A DNA stretch of 64,000 nucleotides from Candidatus Melainabacteria bacterium (GCA_023250155.1 JAHFBG010000001.1:249131-313130); one strand, 5' to 3'; positions 1 to 8,738 are shown, numbered from the stretch's first letter. Numbers and translations: made by a program. The notes: generated from the sequence alone by a model not told the origin.

Positions 1-264
1 CCAAAGTTTATTCTTTTAGATGAACCATTTACAGGTATTGATCCAATTGCTATTCAGGACATTCAAAAATTAACATCAAGCTTAAAAACAAAAAGAAATA
101 TTGGTATTTTACTTACAGATCATAATCCAAGAGCTACACTTGCAATTACTGATAGAGCATATATTATTCAGGATGGAAAAATTTTATTAGCAGGAACTGC
201 TAAAGAAATAGCAAATGATCCAATAGCACGTAAATATTATCTTGGTGAGGACTTTACCTTATGA
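1..264 (+). CDS. lptB: LPS export ABC transporter ATP-binding protein, 3' part only
   Basis: This is the C-terminal part of an ABC ATPase; the 5' end lies outside the window. The reading frame is open from base 1 and ends at TGA 262-264. It shows Walker B and D-loop ([12 protein letters not shown], about residues 4-15 of the fragment) and an H-loop histidine (LLTDH). The closing part ([25 protein letters not shown]) has the LptB style, whose C terminus ends in a YLG-type sequence. LptB powers the LptFG permease that pulls lipopolysaccharide from the inner membrane. Its stop overlaps the start of the next gene, an LptF/LptG permease, so the two are translationally coupled. The family call rests on the tail and this neighbour. 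Confidence 0.88.
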   Translation, partial: PKFILLDEPFTGIDPIAIQDIQKLTSSLKTKRNIGILLTDHNPRATLAITDRAYIIQDGKILLAGTAKEIANDPIARKYYLGEDFTL

Positions 265-1409
265 TTAAATTCTTTAAAGAGATTATTTTTACTAGATTAA
301 ACATTCTTGATAAATATGTCATTAATGAATTCTGGATGCCATTTATATCAGGCTCAGCTATTATTACAGGTATTTGGTTAAGTGCTGATCAATTACGCCA
401 TGTATTTAAACTAATTACGACTTCAGATGCCCCAATCACACTTGCCATGACTATTTTAGGCTTGCATCTCCCACAAATCTTAGTCATTACAATTCCTATA
501 GGTGTACTTTGGGCATCATTTCTTGTTTTTAGTCGGTTAAACAATGACTCAGAAATTATTGCTTTAAGAACAAGTGGGATTAGCTTAATAAAAATTCTAC
601 GACCTGTAATTTTATTTGGATTATTAACTACGGTTGCATCTTTTACAATAAGTGAGTTTATTGTACCTATTTGTGGCCCCTTAGTTAGAAAGCTTGAGAT
701 TTATGCTGTATATAAAAATCCTTTTCCAAACAGCAAAGAAAGCTTTGTTTATTTAGAAAAGACATCTAAGAAAAAACTAAAAAGAATTTTTTATGCATCA
801 TACTACAATGCTGATACAGATATTTTAAAAAAAATATTAATTTTGGATTTCACAAGAATAGGTTTAAGACAGATTTATACAGCAAAAACTGCTAAATGGA
901 GACCAGAAAAAGGAGGGTGGGAACTCTATAATGGTATAAACCATACCATTTCAAATGATGATCTTGTAAGTAGAGTTTCAAGTTTTGATGTATTCTTTAT
1001 CCCTAGTGGTTCAACGCCAGCTACATTAATACGTGAACTAAGTAAACCAAGCGAAATGAACTTTGTACGACTTAGTAAACTTCTTCAATTACAGAAAGAA
1101 CATACAATTCATACCGATGATTATGAAGAAGCAAGAGTTACTTTCCATAGCAAATTTGCAAGACCGATTGCATGTCTTTTAATTGCATTAGTTGGTGCAC
1201 CACTTGGTATCCTTCCCCGTAGATCAAACTCAAGCTGGAATTATATTGTTCTTGCAATGATAATTTTCCAATTTTACATGGGACAGTCAGTGTGTACCTC
1301 ATTAGCTGAAGCAGGTAAACTTTCACCAGTTATTGCAGCTTGGATTCCAAATATTGTTTTATTAGTTATTGCAGTTTTTATCATTAGACAAAAAGCAAGA
1401 TTGGCTTAA
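261..1409 (+). CDS. lptF: LptF/LptG family LPS export permease (YjgP/YjgQ)
   Basis: A 382-residue inner-membrane permease of the YjgP/YjgQ family, partner of LptB in moving lipopolysaccharide to the periplasmic bridge. Three hydrophobic segments lie in the first 130 residues (about 28-48, 60-85, 105-125) and three at the C terminus (about 300-320, 328-348, 352-375), with a soluble periplasmic domain between. This is the usual 3+3 layout. Family-like segments are '[13 protein letters not shown]' near residue 105 and '[18 protein letters not shown]' near 303. The ATG overlaps the lptB stop as ATGA. Only one such permease is visible here, as in other cyanobacteria-like genomes that carry a single fused-role copy. 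Whether to call it LptF or LptG is uncertain. Confidence 0.87.
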   Translation: MIKFFKEIIFTRLNILDKYVINEFWMPFISGSAIITGIWLSADQLRHVFKLITTSDAPITLAMTILGLHLPQILVITIPIGVLWASFLVFSRLNNDSEIIALRTSGISLIKILRPVILFGLLTTVASFTISEFIVPICGPLVRKLEIYAVYKNPFPNSKESFVYLEKTSKKKLKRIFYASYYNADTDILKKILILDFTRIGLRQIYTAKTAKWRPEKGGWELYNGINHTISNDDLVSRVSSFDVFFIPSGSTPATLIRELSKPSEMNFVRLSKLLQLQKEHTIHTDDYEEARVTFHSKFARPIACLLIALVGAPLGILPRRSNSSWNYIVLAMIIFQFYMGQSVCTSLAEAGKLSPVIAAWIPNIVLLVIAVFIIRQKARLA

Positions 1410-1511
1410 AGGCAATTCGCCAATATATAATGAATAACCCGATTAAATGGGAATTTGATAGAAATAATCAATAATTTGAATATTGGTACAATTATCAATG
1501 GTTAAAATATT

Positions 1512-2618
1512 ATGCCAACGCCAACTCTTGAAAAACAAATATATGAAAATTATTGGCCATCATTGGATAGCAAAATTGCTACCTGTATGAGTGGCGGCGT
1601 AGATAGTAGTGTTAGCGCATATTTACTTAGTCAAAAAGGATATGAAGTTATTGGTTTAACAGGATGGTTAATTAAAGGTTCTGGGCGATGTTGTGATAAT
1701 GGAATGATTGACGCAGCGAAGATTTGTGAACAAATCAATGTCAATCATATTTCAAAAGATTTAAGAGTATTTTTTAAACAAGAAATTGTAGATCCATTTA
1801 TAAACTCTTATAGTGTAGGTTCTACTCCTATACCATGCATTACGTGTAACACTTCAATTAAATGGGGTTTGCTTATGCAACATGCATTTGATGAATTAAA
1901 TTGTACTCATATTGCCACCGGTCACTATGCAAAACTTGTAAAGGATAAAGATGGTTTTAAAATTGTACGACCAAAAGATTCTAAAAAAGATCAAACATTT
2001 ATGCTTTGGGGATTAACTCAAGAAGTACTTTCTAGAACAGTGTTTCCGCTTGGTGATTTAATAAAAGAAGAAGTTAGAGAAGTAGGAAGAAAAGGTAATT
2101 TATTTGTAGCTGATAAAGAAGAAAGCCAGGATATTTGTTTTGTATCTGATAAGGAAGGGACACAAGGATTTCTTGGAAAACATTTAGAGTCAAAAGAAGG
2201 TTATATCATTGAAAATAAAACAAAGAGAATTTTAGGATTTCATCAAGGAACTCATAATTTTACAATTGGTCAAAGAAAAGGTCTTGGTATAGCTTATAGT
2301 GAACCGCTCTATGTAATTGATTTAGATGTTGAACAAAATATTGTTTATGCAGGAACAAAAGAAGAACTTGAAGGATGTGAATTAATTGCAAAAGATGTAA
2401 ATTGGACTTTACCGTTTGTAGGTGTAGGTCGCGACTGTTCCGTACGGGCAAAAATCAGATACAATAGTCCAACCTCTCCTGCTACAGTAACAATACTTGA
2501 AAACAATCAAGTTAAAGTTGTTTTCAATGAACCACAGTCTGCAATTACTCCTGGACAAGCTTGTGTTTTTTATGATAAAGATGATCAAGTTCTCTTAGGT
2601 GGTGGGTGGATTGTTTAG
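1512..2618 (+). CDS. mnmA: tRNA-specific 2-thiouridylase MnmA
   Basis: MnmA puts sulfur on uridine 34 of Lys, Glu and Gln tRNAs. The 368 residues are normal length. The PP-loop SGGVDSS (27-33) binds ATP, PCITCN (108-113) carries the first catalytic cysteine (112), and SQDICF (205-210) carries the second (209). QRKGLG near 254 is the family loop that contacts tRNA. The segment GSGRCCDNGMIDAA (56-69), with a double cysteine, resembles what I recall of cyanobacterial MnmA rather than the E. coli form, which supports the lineage call. A TACAAT lies 20 bp and a TAAAAT 3 bp upstream of the ATG. The next gene starts 6 bp downstream. Confidence 0.95.
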   Translation: MPTPTLEKQIYENYWPSLDSKIATCMSGGVDSSVSAYLLSQKGYEVIGLTGWLIKGSGRCCDNGMIDAAKICEQINVNHISKDLRVFFKQEIVDPFINSYSVGSTPIPCITCNTSIKWGLLMQHAFDELNCTHIATGHYAKLVKDKDGFKIVRPKDSKKDQTFMLWGLTQEVLSRTVFPLGDLIKEEVREVGRKGNLFVADKEESQDICFVSDKEGTQGFLGKHLESKEGYIIENKTKRILGFHQGTHNFTIGQRKGLGIAYSEPLYVIDLDVEQNIVYAGTKEELEGCELIAKDVNWTLPFVGVGRDCSVRAKIRYNSPTSPATVTILENNQVKVVFNEPQSAITPGQACVFYDKDDQVLLGGGWIV

Positions 2619-2624
2619 GCTGGG

Positions 2625-3404
2625 TTGTTTGTGAAAATTTCAGGTCTCTATATCTATCCAGTCAAATCTTGTAAAGGAATATTTTTACAACAGAGCAATG
2701 TTGATAATTTAGGTCTAGGAAATGATCGCCATTGGTTAGTAGTAGATGATAAAGAAAATAAATTTATTACACAAAGACAAATGCCTAAAATGGCGTTGAT
2801 TGAACCTAGTATAAAAAATGGAATCCTTACACTGAATGCTCCTGGCATGACAGAAATAGAAATACCATCCTATAAAAAATACACTAATGTCAAAGTCTGG
2901 AGTGATGAATGTTTAGCATATGATCAAGGTATAAAAGTCAGCCAATGGTTAAGTACTTTCTTGGAGCAAGAGTGTAGTCTTGTTGAAATATCTTCTTGTG
3001 ATAAGCGTTTAAGCAGTGATAAGAAAAGTAGAATTGCATTCCCAGATGGCTATCCTCTTCTTATCATCTCTGAAGCATCACTAGAAGATTTAAACAGTCG
3101 ATTAAAAGAACCATTACCTATGGATAGATTTCGTCCTAATATTGTAATTTCAGACTGTAAGCCTTATGAAGAAGATACCTTTGGTAAGATTCAAATAAAC
3201 AATGTAATTTTTGAAGGTCAAACCCAGTGTGAAAGATGCACAGTGACCACTGTAGATCAGTCTAAAGGAGAACGTTCTGGAAAAGAACCACTAGCTACCT
3301 TAAACACTTATAGAAAAGTAGCTAATGGTGTTGTATTTGGGAGAAACTTTTCCCATTTGAATCAAGGTGAGATTCACGTTGGTGATGAAGTAAAGGTTTT
3401 ATAG
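2625..3404 (+). CDS. MOSC domain-containing protein (YcbX/mARC-like)
   Basis: A 259-residue protein with an N-terminal MOSC_N beta-barrel (LYIYPVKSCKGI near residues 8-19) and a C-terminal MOSC domain. The conserved C-x-R-C-x-x-T-T-V-D motif (QCERCTVTTVDQSKG, about 201-215) and EPLATLNTYRK follow it. In mARC and YcbX the cysteine of this region ligates the molybdenum cofactor, and such proteins reduce N-hydroxylated compounds. The ferredoxin domain of E. coli YcbX is absent, so a separate electron donor would be needed. The start is TTG 2625 or GTG 2631; neither has a good ribosome binding site. The 6-bp gap after mnmA suggests co-transcription. The substrate is unknown. Confidence 0.8.
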   Translation: MFVKISGLYIYPVKSCKGIFLQQSNVDNLGLGNDRHWLVVDDKENKFITQRQMPKMALIEPSIKNGILTLNAPGMTEIEIPSYKKYTNVKVWSDECLAYDQGIKVSQWLSTFLEQECSLVEISSCDKRLSSDKKSRIAFPDGYPLLIISEASLEDLNSRLKEPLPMDRFRPNIVISDCKPYEEDTFGKIQINNVIFEGQTQCERCTVTTVDQSKGERSGKEPLATLNTYRKVANGVVFGRNFSHLNQGEIHVGDEVKVL

Positions 3405-4456
3405 TAAACCTAAGAGATTCACAATCTTTATGTGATTCTTAGCTGGCTCACTTAAACTAAAAGCAAGTGCTTTATTTGCTATCTTCAATAGCTTTTCATT
3501 TGCTTTCTGAGTTTTTTCATCCCCACCAGCTGCAATGGTTTTTTCTAAGCTTGCTTTTACACCTTCTACATATTGCTTGCCACCAGGTGAATCACCAAGC
3601 TTACCAGCTCTTACCTTTAACTCTGCTTCACCATCTATTTTTGCACCATTTTTTACACCAAGTAAAACAGTAACAAGTTTACCTTTTTCAGCTACACCTG
3701 CTATTTCACTAGCTGCTTGGTCACCTCCTCCAAATGCAATGAGCTCAGTTATAAAATCTTGAAAGAGTGAACTCTCACTTCCCCAACCACCTTTACCCGT
3801 TCCTCCCATGCTTTCTTTATAACCATCTGCCTTTTCTTCAAAGTAATAGTAGTTAGTATCTCTGATACCCCAGGCATTTGGTTTTCCTTGCTTTTTAAGT
3901 GCAGATGCAAGTCCTTCTCCAGCTACTAATCCCATGGTTTGAAGCTGTCCACTATCTTTAAATCTAACTAATTCAGGATCATCTATAGCATCATAAGTGT
4001 CCTTCACCCCACCTAGATTTGTTGAACCACTTACTACAAGTACGATTCGTCCGAAGTGTAGTTTTTCAAGTAATGCAGCTTTTAAAGCTTGTTTAACTTT
4101 ATCTTTTATTGCATCATCTACAAGCTGTCCTGAAAATGTAGTAGTACCAATGATGTCATCAAATTGTTCTTGTAAAGCAGGTAACTCACTTTGTGTTACC
4201 TCACCTTGTAGTCTATAAGGATTATTAATTCCATTTGCCCTATCCTCATAGGCTTTTGCTCTTAGTTGTAATTCTTCAAGTGGTATTTCAGGATTTGATT
4301 TTCTAGAAGCTGCACCACCACCTGTATTAAATGTACCTTCTATTCCATCGTTTGGATCTTTTGCAAAGTGTACTCCTAAAAGATTCTTTGCAACTGGTTT
4401 AATCTAGAAAGTTACAAAATAAAAAACTCCGTACCAAGCACATTTGATGTACGCAT
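3399..4456 (-). pseudogene. Broken gene of unknown function
   Basis: A strong ribosome binding site (AAGGAGG, 4462-4468) and ATG at 4456 open a frame that stops after 14 codons (TAA 4414-4412). A different frame is then open from 4403 to 3399 (334 codons) but has no ATG, GTG or TTG for its first 132 codons, so a start at GTG 4007 would give only 202 residues. The codons upstream of 4007 read as ordinary protein, rich in Glu, Asp and Gln with amphipathic stretches, so the gene really extended to about 4456. A single frameshift does not repair it, because the long frame has TAG at 4406-4404. Two shifts near the T-runs at 4415-4426 would be needed. Either a pseudogene or sequence errors. No family recognised. 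Its last 6 bases overlap the convergent MOSC gene. Confidence 0.6.
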
Positions 4457-4485
4457 AGATTCCTCCTTATCCTGTTTTTCAAGAT

Positions 4486-4586
4486 GAGCGTTTTTACCAA
4501 TTTACAATGAAGCTCAGTAGGTTACCTTAATGTGAAGGTAATCATACTGAGCTCCTTTGCCCACCCAGAGTGCTTTTTAGGGCACT
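4486..4586 (-). promoter_or_regulatory. Structured 5' leader of the broken gene
   Basis: Read on the minus strand, a small hairpin (AGTGC/GCACT, 4586-4569) is followed by GGGCAAAGG (4562-4554). Next comes a long stem in which AGCTCAGTA (4553-4545) pairs with TACTGAGCT (4519-4511) and an inner arm continues for about nine more pairs. TAAAAACGCTC (4496-4486) follows, and the ribosome binding site lies about 20 bases further on. The same order of hairpin, GGGCAAAGG, long hairpin and TAAAAAC recurs in the leader at 18524-18615. This is a candidate cis-regulatory RNA of unknown class. Confidence 0.5.
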
Positions 4587-4677
4587 TACAGGAATATTGT
4601 TATGTCAAGAATTATTATATACCCGTTAAGACAATTTAGCAATACATAAAAGATTAAGTTTTTTTGAACGAGACAAA

Positions 4678-5232
4678 TTATCTTAAAATTTTAATCCCTG
4701 TTTTTGTAATCTCTACAATCCTTGATGGTTTCAAGGACATTTCATTTTTTTTTGCTTTAATAAACAACTTTACTCTTTTTAATAATGCTTTTTGAGGATG
4801 AAGATCGCTTTCTCCTGAAAGGTTTGCGCTAGTGCTTATAAGAACTTGATCAGGACATTGTTTTAAAAGGTTAAGAAGAAATTTATTATTAGGCACTCTA
4901 ATTCCCACAGTTGTAAAACCTTTATTTAAAAACTTAGGGATTTTTTTTGATGCTGGCAGAACAATGGTTAAGGGACCAGGCCATTGTTTAGTTAACCTTC
5001 GTAGGTACGTTGCGCGCAACGTCTCTACACGAACAAATTTCTTTAATGCTTCCCAGTTATATCCAAGCAAGATCAATGGTTTTTTTCTATCCCGGTTTTT
5101 TAAATCGTAGATTTTTTCTATGGCTACTTTTGAATCATATCTTGAGACTAAACCATAGACAGTATCAGTAGGAACTATAATGGGTTCATCTTGAAATATT
5201 AAGCTAAGTGCTTTTTTAAGTTTTAAAGTCAC
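4678..5232 (-). CDS. tsaC: Threonylcarbamoyl-AMP synthase, YrdC/Sua5 domain
   Basis: A 184-residue protein of the YrdC/Sua5/TsaC family, which makes threonylcarbamoyl-AMP for the t6A37 modification of tRNA. Diagnostic segments are PTDTVYGL (21-28), KNRDRKKPLIL (45-55), WPGPLTIVLP (84-93), GIRVPN and STSANLSGE near 130-142. The Sua5 C-terminal domain is absent, as in TsaC. The start is GTG 5232, with TATAAT (5246-5241) only 8 bp upstream and no Shine-Dalgarno sequence, so the message may be leaderless. A GC-rich palindrome (5001-5028) encodes residues about 69-77, just before WPGPLT. The spacing to WPGP is nevertheless about the same as in E. coli YrdC. Confidence 0.9.
   Translation of the reverse strand: MTLKLKKALSLIFQDEPIIVPTDTVYGLVSRYDSKVAIEKIYDLKNRDRKKPLILLGYNWEALKKFVRVETLRATYLRRLTKQWPGPLTIVLPASKKIPKFLNKGFTTVGIRVPNNKFLLNLLKQCPDQVLISTSANLSGESDLHPQKALLKRVKLFIKAKKNEMSLKPSRIVEITKTGIKILR
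5001..5028. repeat. GC-rich palindrome inside tsaC
   Basis: A perfect 16-bp palindrome (ACGTTGCGCGCAACGT, 5007-5022) has outer arms GTAGGT and CTCTAC that pair at four of six positions. From memory it resembles a GTAGAGACGTTGC palindrome that is highly repeated in cyanobacterial genomes. It stands out against the surrounding AT-rich coding sequence and stays in frame. Confidence 0.65.
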
Positions 5233-5249
5233 AGTTCTTTATTATAAAG

Positions 5250-5840
5250 CTAAATGATTCCAGCTTCTTTTTTTATTTCAGCAAGCTCTTCTCTAAGCCC
5301 ATGGAGATCGGCTATAAGTAGATCATACGATCGGTGTGTCAAAGATATATAGTTTTCTGAACTATTATTTTGTTTTGAAGGGAGATAACACTCTTTCCCT
5401 TCACCTTCAATATTACGTAATTCTCTATAAGGTCTAATGGCTGCTCTGGCTGCAAGAAGTATTAAGCTAGCTACGTCTCCTGGAGACTGAGTTAAATAAA
5501 GACCTTCTTCAAGAGGAACATTTTCTGGTGGAGATGGATTACCTAAATAATCTGATATTCTAACAAGGAAGGTATCATTTCCAAAGCTCTTTCCTTCATT
5601 GTATACATCTTGCAGTGAAACATCCTGTCCTAAGTCAAGTATAGTTTCTACTGCGTTTTCTCTAGCATTTTTTAGTTCTAATAAACGTTTTGCTTCTGTT
5701 ATATTTCTTGTTGTGCTAAGTATTGTACTTTCTTCTGGTCTTATACACTCAGCTTTTACCTTTTGAATTGTTTCTTGTTTAACAAAAGCTTCTCCAATAT
5801 GTGGTCTTCCTAGTGCTGTTGCTTGAATTGTTGCTGTCAT
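5250..5840 (-). CDS. Hypothetical protein, 196 residues
   Basis: Not recognised. The ATG at 5840 has a textbook AAGGAGG eight bases upstream, so translation is likely strong. The protein is soluble-looking and mostly helical, with charged stretches (about 25-75) and a C-terminal amphipathic helix (LLIADLHGLREELAEIKKEAG) that could form a coiled coil. There is no signal peptide, membrane segment or cysteine motif. It ends 17 bp before tsaC and may share a transcript, although tsaC seems to have its own promoter. The strong site and lack of known family match other apparently lineage-specific genes in this window (5' of 4456, 21711, 22478, 45373). Confidence 0.6.
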   Translation of the reverse strand: MTATIQATALGRPHIGEAFVKQETIQKVKAECIRPEESTILSTTRNITEAKRLLELKNARENAVETILDLGQDVSLQDVYNEGKSFGNDTFLVRISDYLGNPSPPENVPLEEGLYLTQSPGDVASLILLAARAAIRPYRELRNIEGEGKECYLPSKQNNSSENYISLTHRSYDLLIADLHGLREELAEIKKEAGII

Positions 5841-6001
5841 AAATCCTCCTTAAATATAGTTTTGTTATGATTTTAATATATCAAAAAGTACTTCTAGAAA
5901 ACAATAGTTAAATGAGAATCCTAATAAAGATTTAAGGATTTAGAAAAGAAAATATAAAATTCTTTAGCATTGAAACCATTTATTGTGTAAAATAATTAGG
6001 T

Positions 6002-6244
6002 ATGAAAAGCCAAAAGAAAACTAAACTTAAAGATATTGTTCAGAATATTAGATTGCTTAGACCCAATCAAAAACTAGTTGTGCTTAAAGCACTTCAAGAC
6101 CAGGTCCCAATAACACAAAAAGATATAAGAGTTATGGAATGGGCCTTGCATGCTATTAAGACTGAACAAAGAAACAACCAACTACTAAAAAAAGGATTAG
6201 AGATCTTAAATAAGGCTGTTGAAAGACGCAGTAAAAAATCTTAA
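6002..6244 (+). CDS. Small basic hypothetical protein, 80 residues
   Basis: An 80-residue lysine-rich protein (KSQKKTKLKDIVQNIRLLRPNQKLVVLKALQDQ...) predicted to be all helical. The pattern RLLRPNQKLVVLKAL is regular enough to be a small helical bundle or nucleic-acid-binding domain, but no family is recognised. It overlaps the next gene by 26 bases in another frame, so the two are translationally coupled. A TAAAAT lies 8 bp before the ATG. Coding status rests on the overlap, normal codon use and the operon-like run into dtd. Confidence 0.55.
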   Translation: MKSQKKTKLKDIVQNIRLLRPNQKLVVLKALQDQVPITQKDIRVMEWALHAIKTEQRNNQLLKKGLEILNKAVERRSKKS

Positions 6245-6542
6245 ATCAAAGCTTAAGAAAGCAGAACAAAGTTTTGATTATGTTTCTAGAGCAATTGAGA
6301 TAGCTCTATCTAATAAGCTAGTTCTTTCTTATAATGCTAAACACTATCTTTTTCAATATCAAGTACTCTTAGAATCTAATGGTCATCTGTTAAAGAAATA
6401 CAAAGAGCTAATTGCTGAATTGCAGGAATATGAGATCTCTGAAGAGCAATATGAATATGTTTGTAGAGTGTTAAATAATTTGATAGCTGATCATCAAGCA
6501 AAGGCAATTTCAATTGATAATATTTTGAGAAAAGAAAAATAA
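6219..6542 (+). CDS. Small helical hypothetical protein, 107 residues
   Basis: A 107-residue, highly charged, helical protein starting at TTG 6219 inside the end of the preceding gene. Heptad-like patterns (LKSKLKKAEQSFDYVSRAIEIAL; HLLKKYKELIAELQEY) suggest coiled coil or a helical pair. No family recognised. It lies 7 bp upstream of dtd, so 6002-8028 probably forms one operon with dtd and dusB. That context suggests, without proving, a link to tRNA metabolism. The start could instead be internal, since TTG lacks a clear ribosome binding site. Confidence 0.5.
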   Translation: MKDAVKNLKSKLKKAEQSFDYVSRAIEIALSNKLVLSYNAKHYLFQYQVLLESNGHLLKKYKELIAELQEYEISEEQYEYVCRVLNNLIADHQAKAISIDNILRKEK

Positions 6543-6549
6543 GTACCTT

Positions 6550-6990
6550 ATGATTACATTAATTCAAAGAGTTAAATCAGGAAGTGTTACTGTAGATGGT
6601 CAGGTTATAGGGTCTATAAACAAAGGACTTCTTTTATACATTGGATTTGAAGATGGAGACAACCTTGAAAAGATTCAATGGTCTATAAATAAAATTATTA
6701 ATCTTAGAACCTTTTCTGATACTGAAGATAAAATGAACCTTTCGCTTTTAGATGTGTCTGGCGAACTGTTAGTTATATCGAACTTTACTCTACCTGCTGA
6801 TTTGAATGAATCAGGAAGAAGACCATCTTTTACTAAATCAGCTAAACCAGAAATAGCTAATGAGTTATATAATCAATTTATACAAGAGTGTAAAAAGCAA
6901 AACATAAAAACAGAATGTGGTAAGTTTGGTGCAATGATGGATGTAAGCTCTGTTTGTGATGGACCAGTTAATTTTATATTGAAAAAATAA
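6550..6990 (+). CDS. dtd: D-aminoacyl-tRNA deacylase (DTD)
   Basis: A 146-residue DTD-fold protein, standard length. DTD hydrolyses D-amino acids (and glycine mischarged on tRNA-Ala) off tRNA, using mostly RNA contacts. Seen: VTVDGQ near the N terminus, GLLLYIGF (26-33), GRRPSFTKSAKPE (89-101), ELYNQF and the Gly-cisPro pair GPV (138-140). Two signature motifs are altered: SQFTL is SNFTL (77-81), and the final NxGPVT is CDGPVN (136-141). The fold and the Gly-Pro pair are intact, so I expect activity, but the changes are unusual. It sits 3 bp from dusB in the same operon. Confidence 0.9.
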   Translation: MITLIQRVKSGSVTVDGQVIGSINKGLLLYIGFEDGDNLEKIQWSINKIINLRTFSDTEDKMNLSLLDVSGELLVISNFTLPADLNESGRRPSFTKSAKPEIANELYNQFIQECKKQNIKTECGKFGAMMDVSSVCDGPVNFILKK

Positions 6991-6993
6991 AAA

Positions 6994-8028
6994 ATGAAAA
7001 AAATAAAAATTGGAAAATTAGAAATAAACTCATTTGTCTATATTCCACCAATGGCAGGAGTTACTGATCTTGCTTTTAGGAAAGTAGTAAGAATGTTTGA
7101 CAAGGATACTCTTATAGCTACTGAAATGGTTAGCTCTAAGTCTCTTATGTACAAGTCAGATCCAAGTATTATGAAACTTTCACTAGATGAGCATCCTGTT
7201 GGTATACAGATTTTTGGACATGAACCTGATGTCATGGCAAATGCAGCATTGATAGCAGAAGGTAAGGGCGCTGATTTTATAGATATAAATATGGGCTGTC
7301 CTGTACCGAAGATAACTAAAGGAAAAGATGGTGCAGCCTTAATGCGAGAGCCTGATTTAGCATGTGAAATTGTTAAAGCTATAATTGGTGCTGTTTCTAT
7401 CCCTGTTACTGTAAAAATGCGCTTAGGTTGGGATGAGTGTCAAAAAAACTCACCAGAATTAGCTATGCGCTTGGAACAACTTGGAGTGTGTGCATTTACT
7501 ATTCATGGGAGAACACGTGAGCAGGGTTATTCAGGAAATGCTGACTGGGAAGCCATTAGTAAAGTTAGAAAATGTGTTTCAGTACCAGTGTTTGGCAATG
7601 GAGACGTTAGAACCCCACATGATGCACTAAGACTTATAGAAGTTACTGGATGCAGTGGTGTAGCCATTGCAAGAGCTACTATGGGTAGTCCATGGCTTTC
7701 TATGCAGATAAACAAATTTTTATCTTACGGAGAAATTGTTCCTAGTCCTAATGACTTTGAAAAACTAGACATTGCAAAGGTTCATTTGCATGAACTTGTA
7801 AAAATAAAAGGTGAAGTAATAGGAATAAGAGAAGCACGTCGTCATCTTATAAACTACACAAAAGGCATGCCGAACTCAGCATCATTTAGAGCTGAAATTG
7901 GCCAGATAAGTACAATGCAAGAAGCAGAAGAGTTATTGTTAAGGTTAAAAGAATATTTGATGGAACATAGCAATAAATCAAATAATCACGAGGAAAACAA
8001 AGAATTTGTCTCTATTTCTACTGAATAA
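6994..8028 (+). CDS. dusB: tRNA-dihydrouridine synthase, DusB/NifR3 type
   Basis: A 344-residue FMN-dependent enzyme that reduces uridine to dihydrouridine in tRNA. The TIM-barrel start PPMAGVTDLAFR (18-29) contacts FMN, INMGCPVPKI (98-107) carries the catalytic cysteine (102), MRLGWD is near 142, and FTIHGRTREQGYSG and VFGNGDV follow as in the family. A helical tRNA-binding domain occupies about 245-325 (REARRHLINYTKGMP). The last 20 residues are polar and extra. Only 3 bp separate it from dtd. The DusB subtype is assigned by the nifR3-like sequence. Confidence 0.92.
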   Translation: MKKIKIGKLEINSFVYIPPMAGVTDLAFRKVVRMFDKDTLIATEMVSSKSLMYKSDPSIMKLSLDEHPVGIQIFGHEPDVMANAALIAEGKGADFIDINMGCPVPKITKGKDGAALMREPDLACEIVKAIIGAVSIPVTVKMRLGWDECQKNSPELAMRLEQLGVCAFTIHGRTREQGYSGNADWEAISKVRKCVSVPVFGNGDVRTPHDALRLIEVTGCSGVAIARATMGSPWLSMQINKFLSYGEIVPSPNDFEKLDIAKVHLHELVKIKGEVIGIREARRHLINYTKGMPNSASFRAEIGQISTMQEAEELLLRLKEYLMEHSNKSNNHEENKEFVSISTE

Positions 8029-8101
8029 TTATTTATATAAATAATTTATTGATTTTCTACATTACTACAAGTAGAATTAAAACAACAATTTTAGGTAATT
8101 T

Positions 8102-8659
8102 ATGGATACTCCAAAAAACTATTTTTTAGTGTTTGTTCTAGGAACAGATGAAGTCGGTATAGTTAAGGATATTACAAGGGCCCTCTATGAAATGGGGGCA
8201 AATATAAATGATTCTTCCCATACCATTATAGGAAATCAATTTGCAATGTTACTTTTAATTTCAACGACTCCAGCTTTTACTCTTGAAAAAATTAATACCG
8301 GATTTGATGAGATTAGAGAAAAACGAAAATTGACTGTTCATGCCCACAAAGTAAAAAATGACGATATGCGTAGGAAACCAAGTGATCCAGGACAACTATG
8401 CGTGATTCATTTATATGGTGCCGATAAACCAGGTATTGTCTATCAAGTTACAAATCTATTAGCTACTAACAATGTAAACATTACTGATTTAAGTACTAGA
8501 AGATTTGGCAGTGAGTCAAACCCTATTTATATTATGTATTTGGAAGCTGAGGTTCCAAATGAAATTGACACGAAAAAACTTGGTGATGAATTAAGTAAAC
8601 TTGCATCTAATCTTGGTGTTGAAATCAAGTATGAACTTGAAGAAGTCGCTAGCTTATAG
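8102..8659 (+). CDS. Tandem ACT domain protein (GcvR-like)
   Basis: A 185-residue protein made of two ACT domains (about 8-85 and 98-175). Each has the ligand-loop pattern: GTDEVGIVKDITRALYEMGANIND (14-37) and GADKPGIVYQVTNLLATNNVNI near 105-126. ACT domains bind amino acids. This two-domain layout resembles GcvR, the repressor partner of the glycine-cleavage regulator, and related proteins found with formyltetrahydrofolate metabolism. No DNA-binding domain is present, so it would act through a partner. It lies alone, 73 bp after dusB. The ligand is unknown. Confidence 0.8.
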   Translation: MDTPKNYFLVFVLGTDEVGIVKDITRALYEMGANINDSSHTIIGNQFAMLLLISTTPAFTLEKINTGFDEIREKRKLTVHAHKVKNDDMRRKPSDPGQLCVIHLYGADKPGIVYQVTNLLATNNVNITDLSTRRFGSESNPIYIMYLEAEVPNEIDTKKLGDELSKLASNLGVEIKYELEEVASL

Positions 8660-8738
8660 TTTGCAGTAGAACATAATTAAAAAATAAAAAGATCCTTAAA
8701 AACTAAACTCTAAACGTTAAACGCTATACCCTATTACT

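Noticed and set aside
3399..4007. 202-residue gene starting at GTG 4007
   Set aside because: The upstream 132 codons in the same frame read as normal coding sequence and there is no ribosome binding site at 4007, so this is an internal piece of a broken longer gene.
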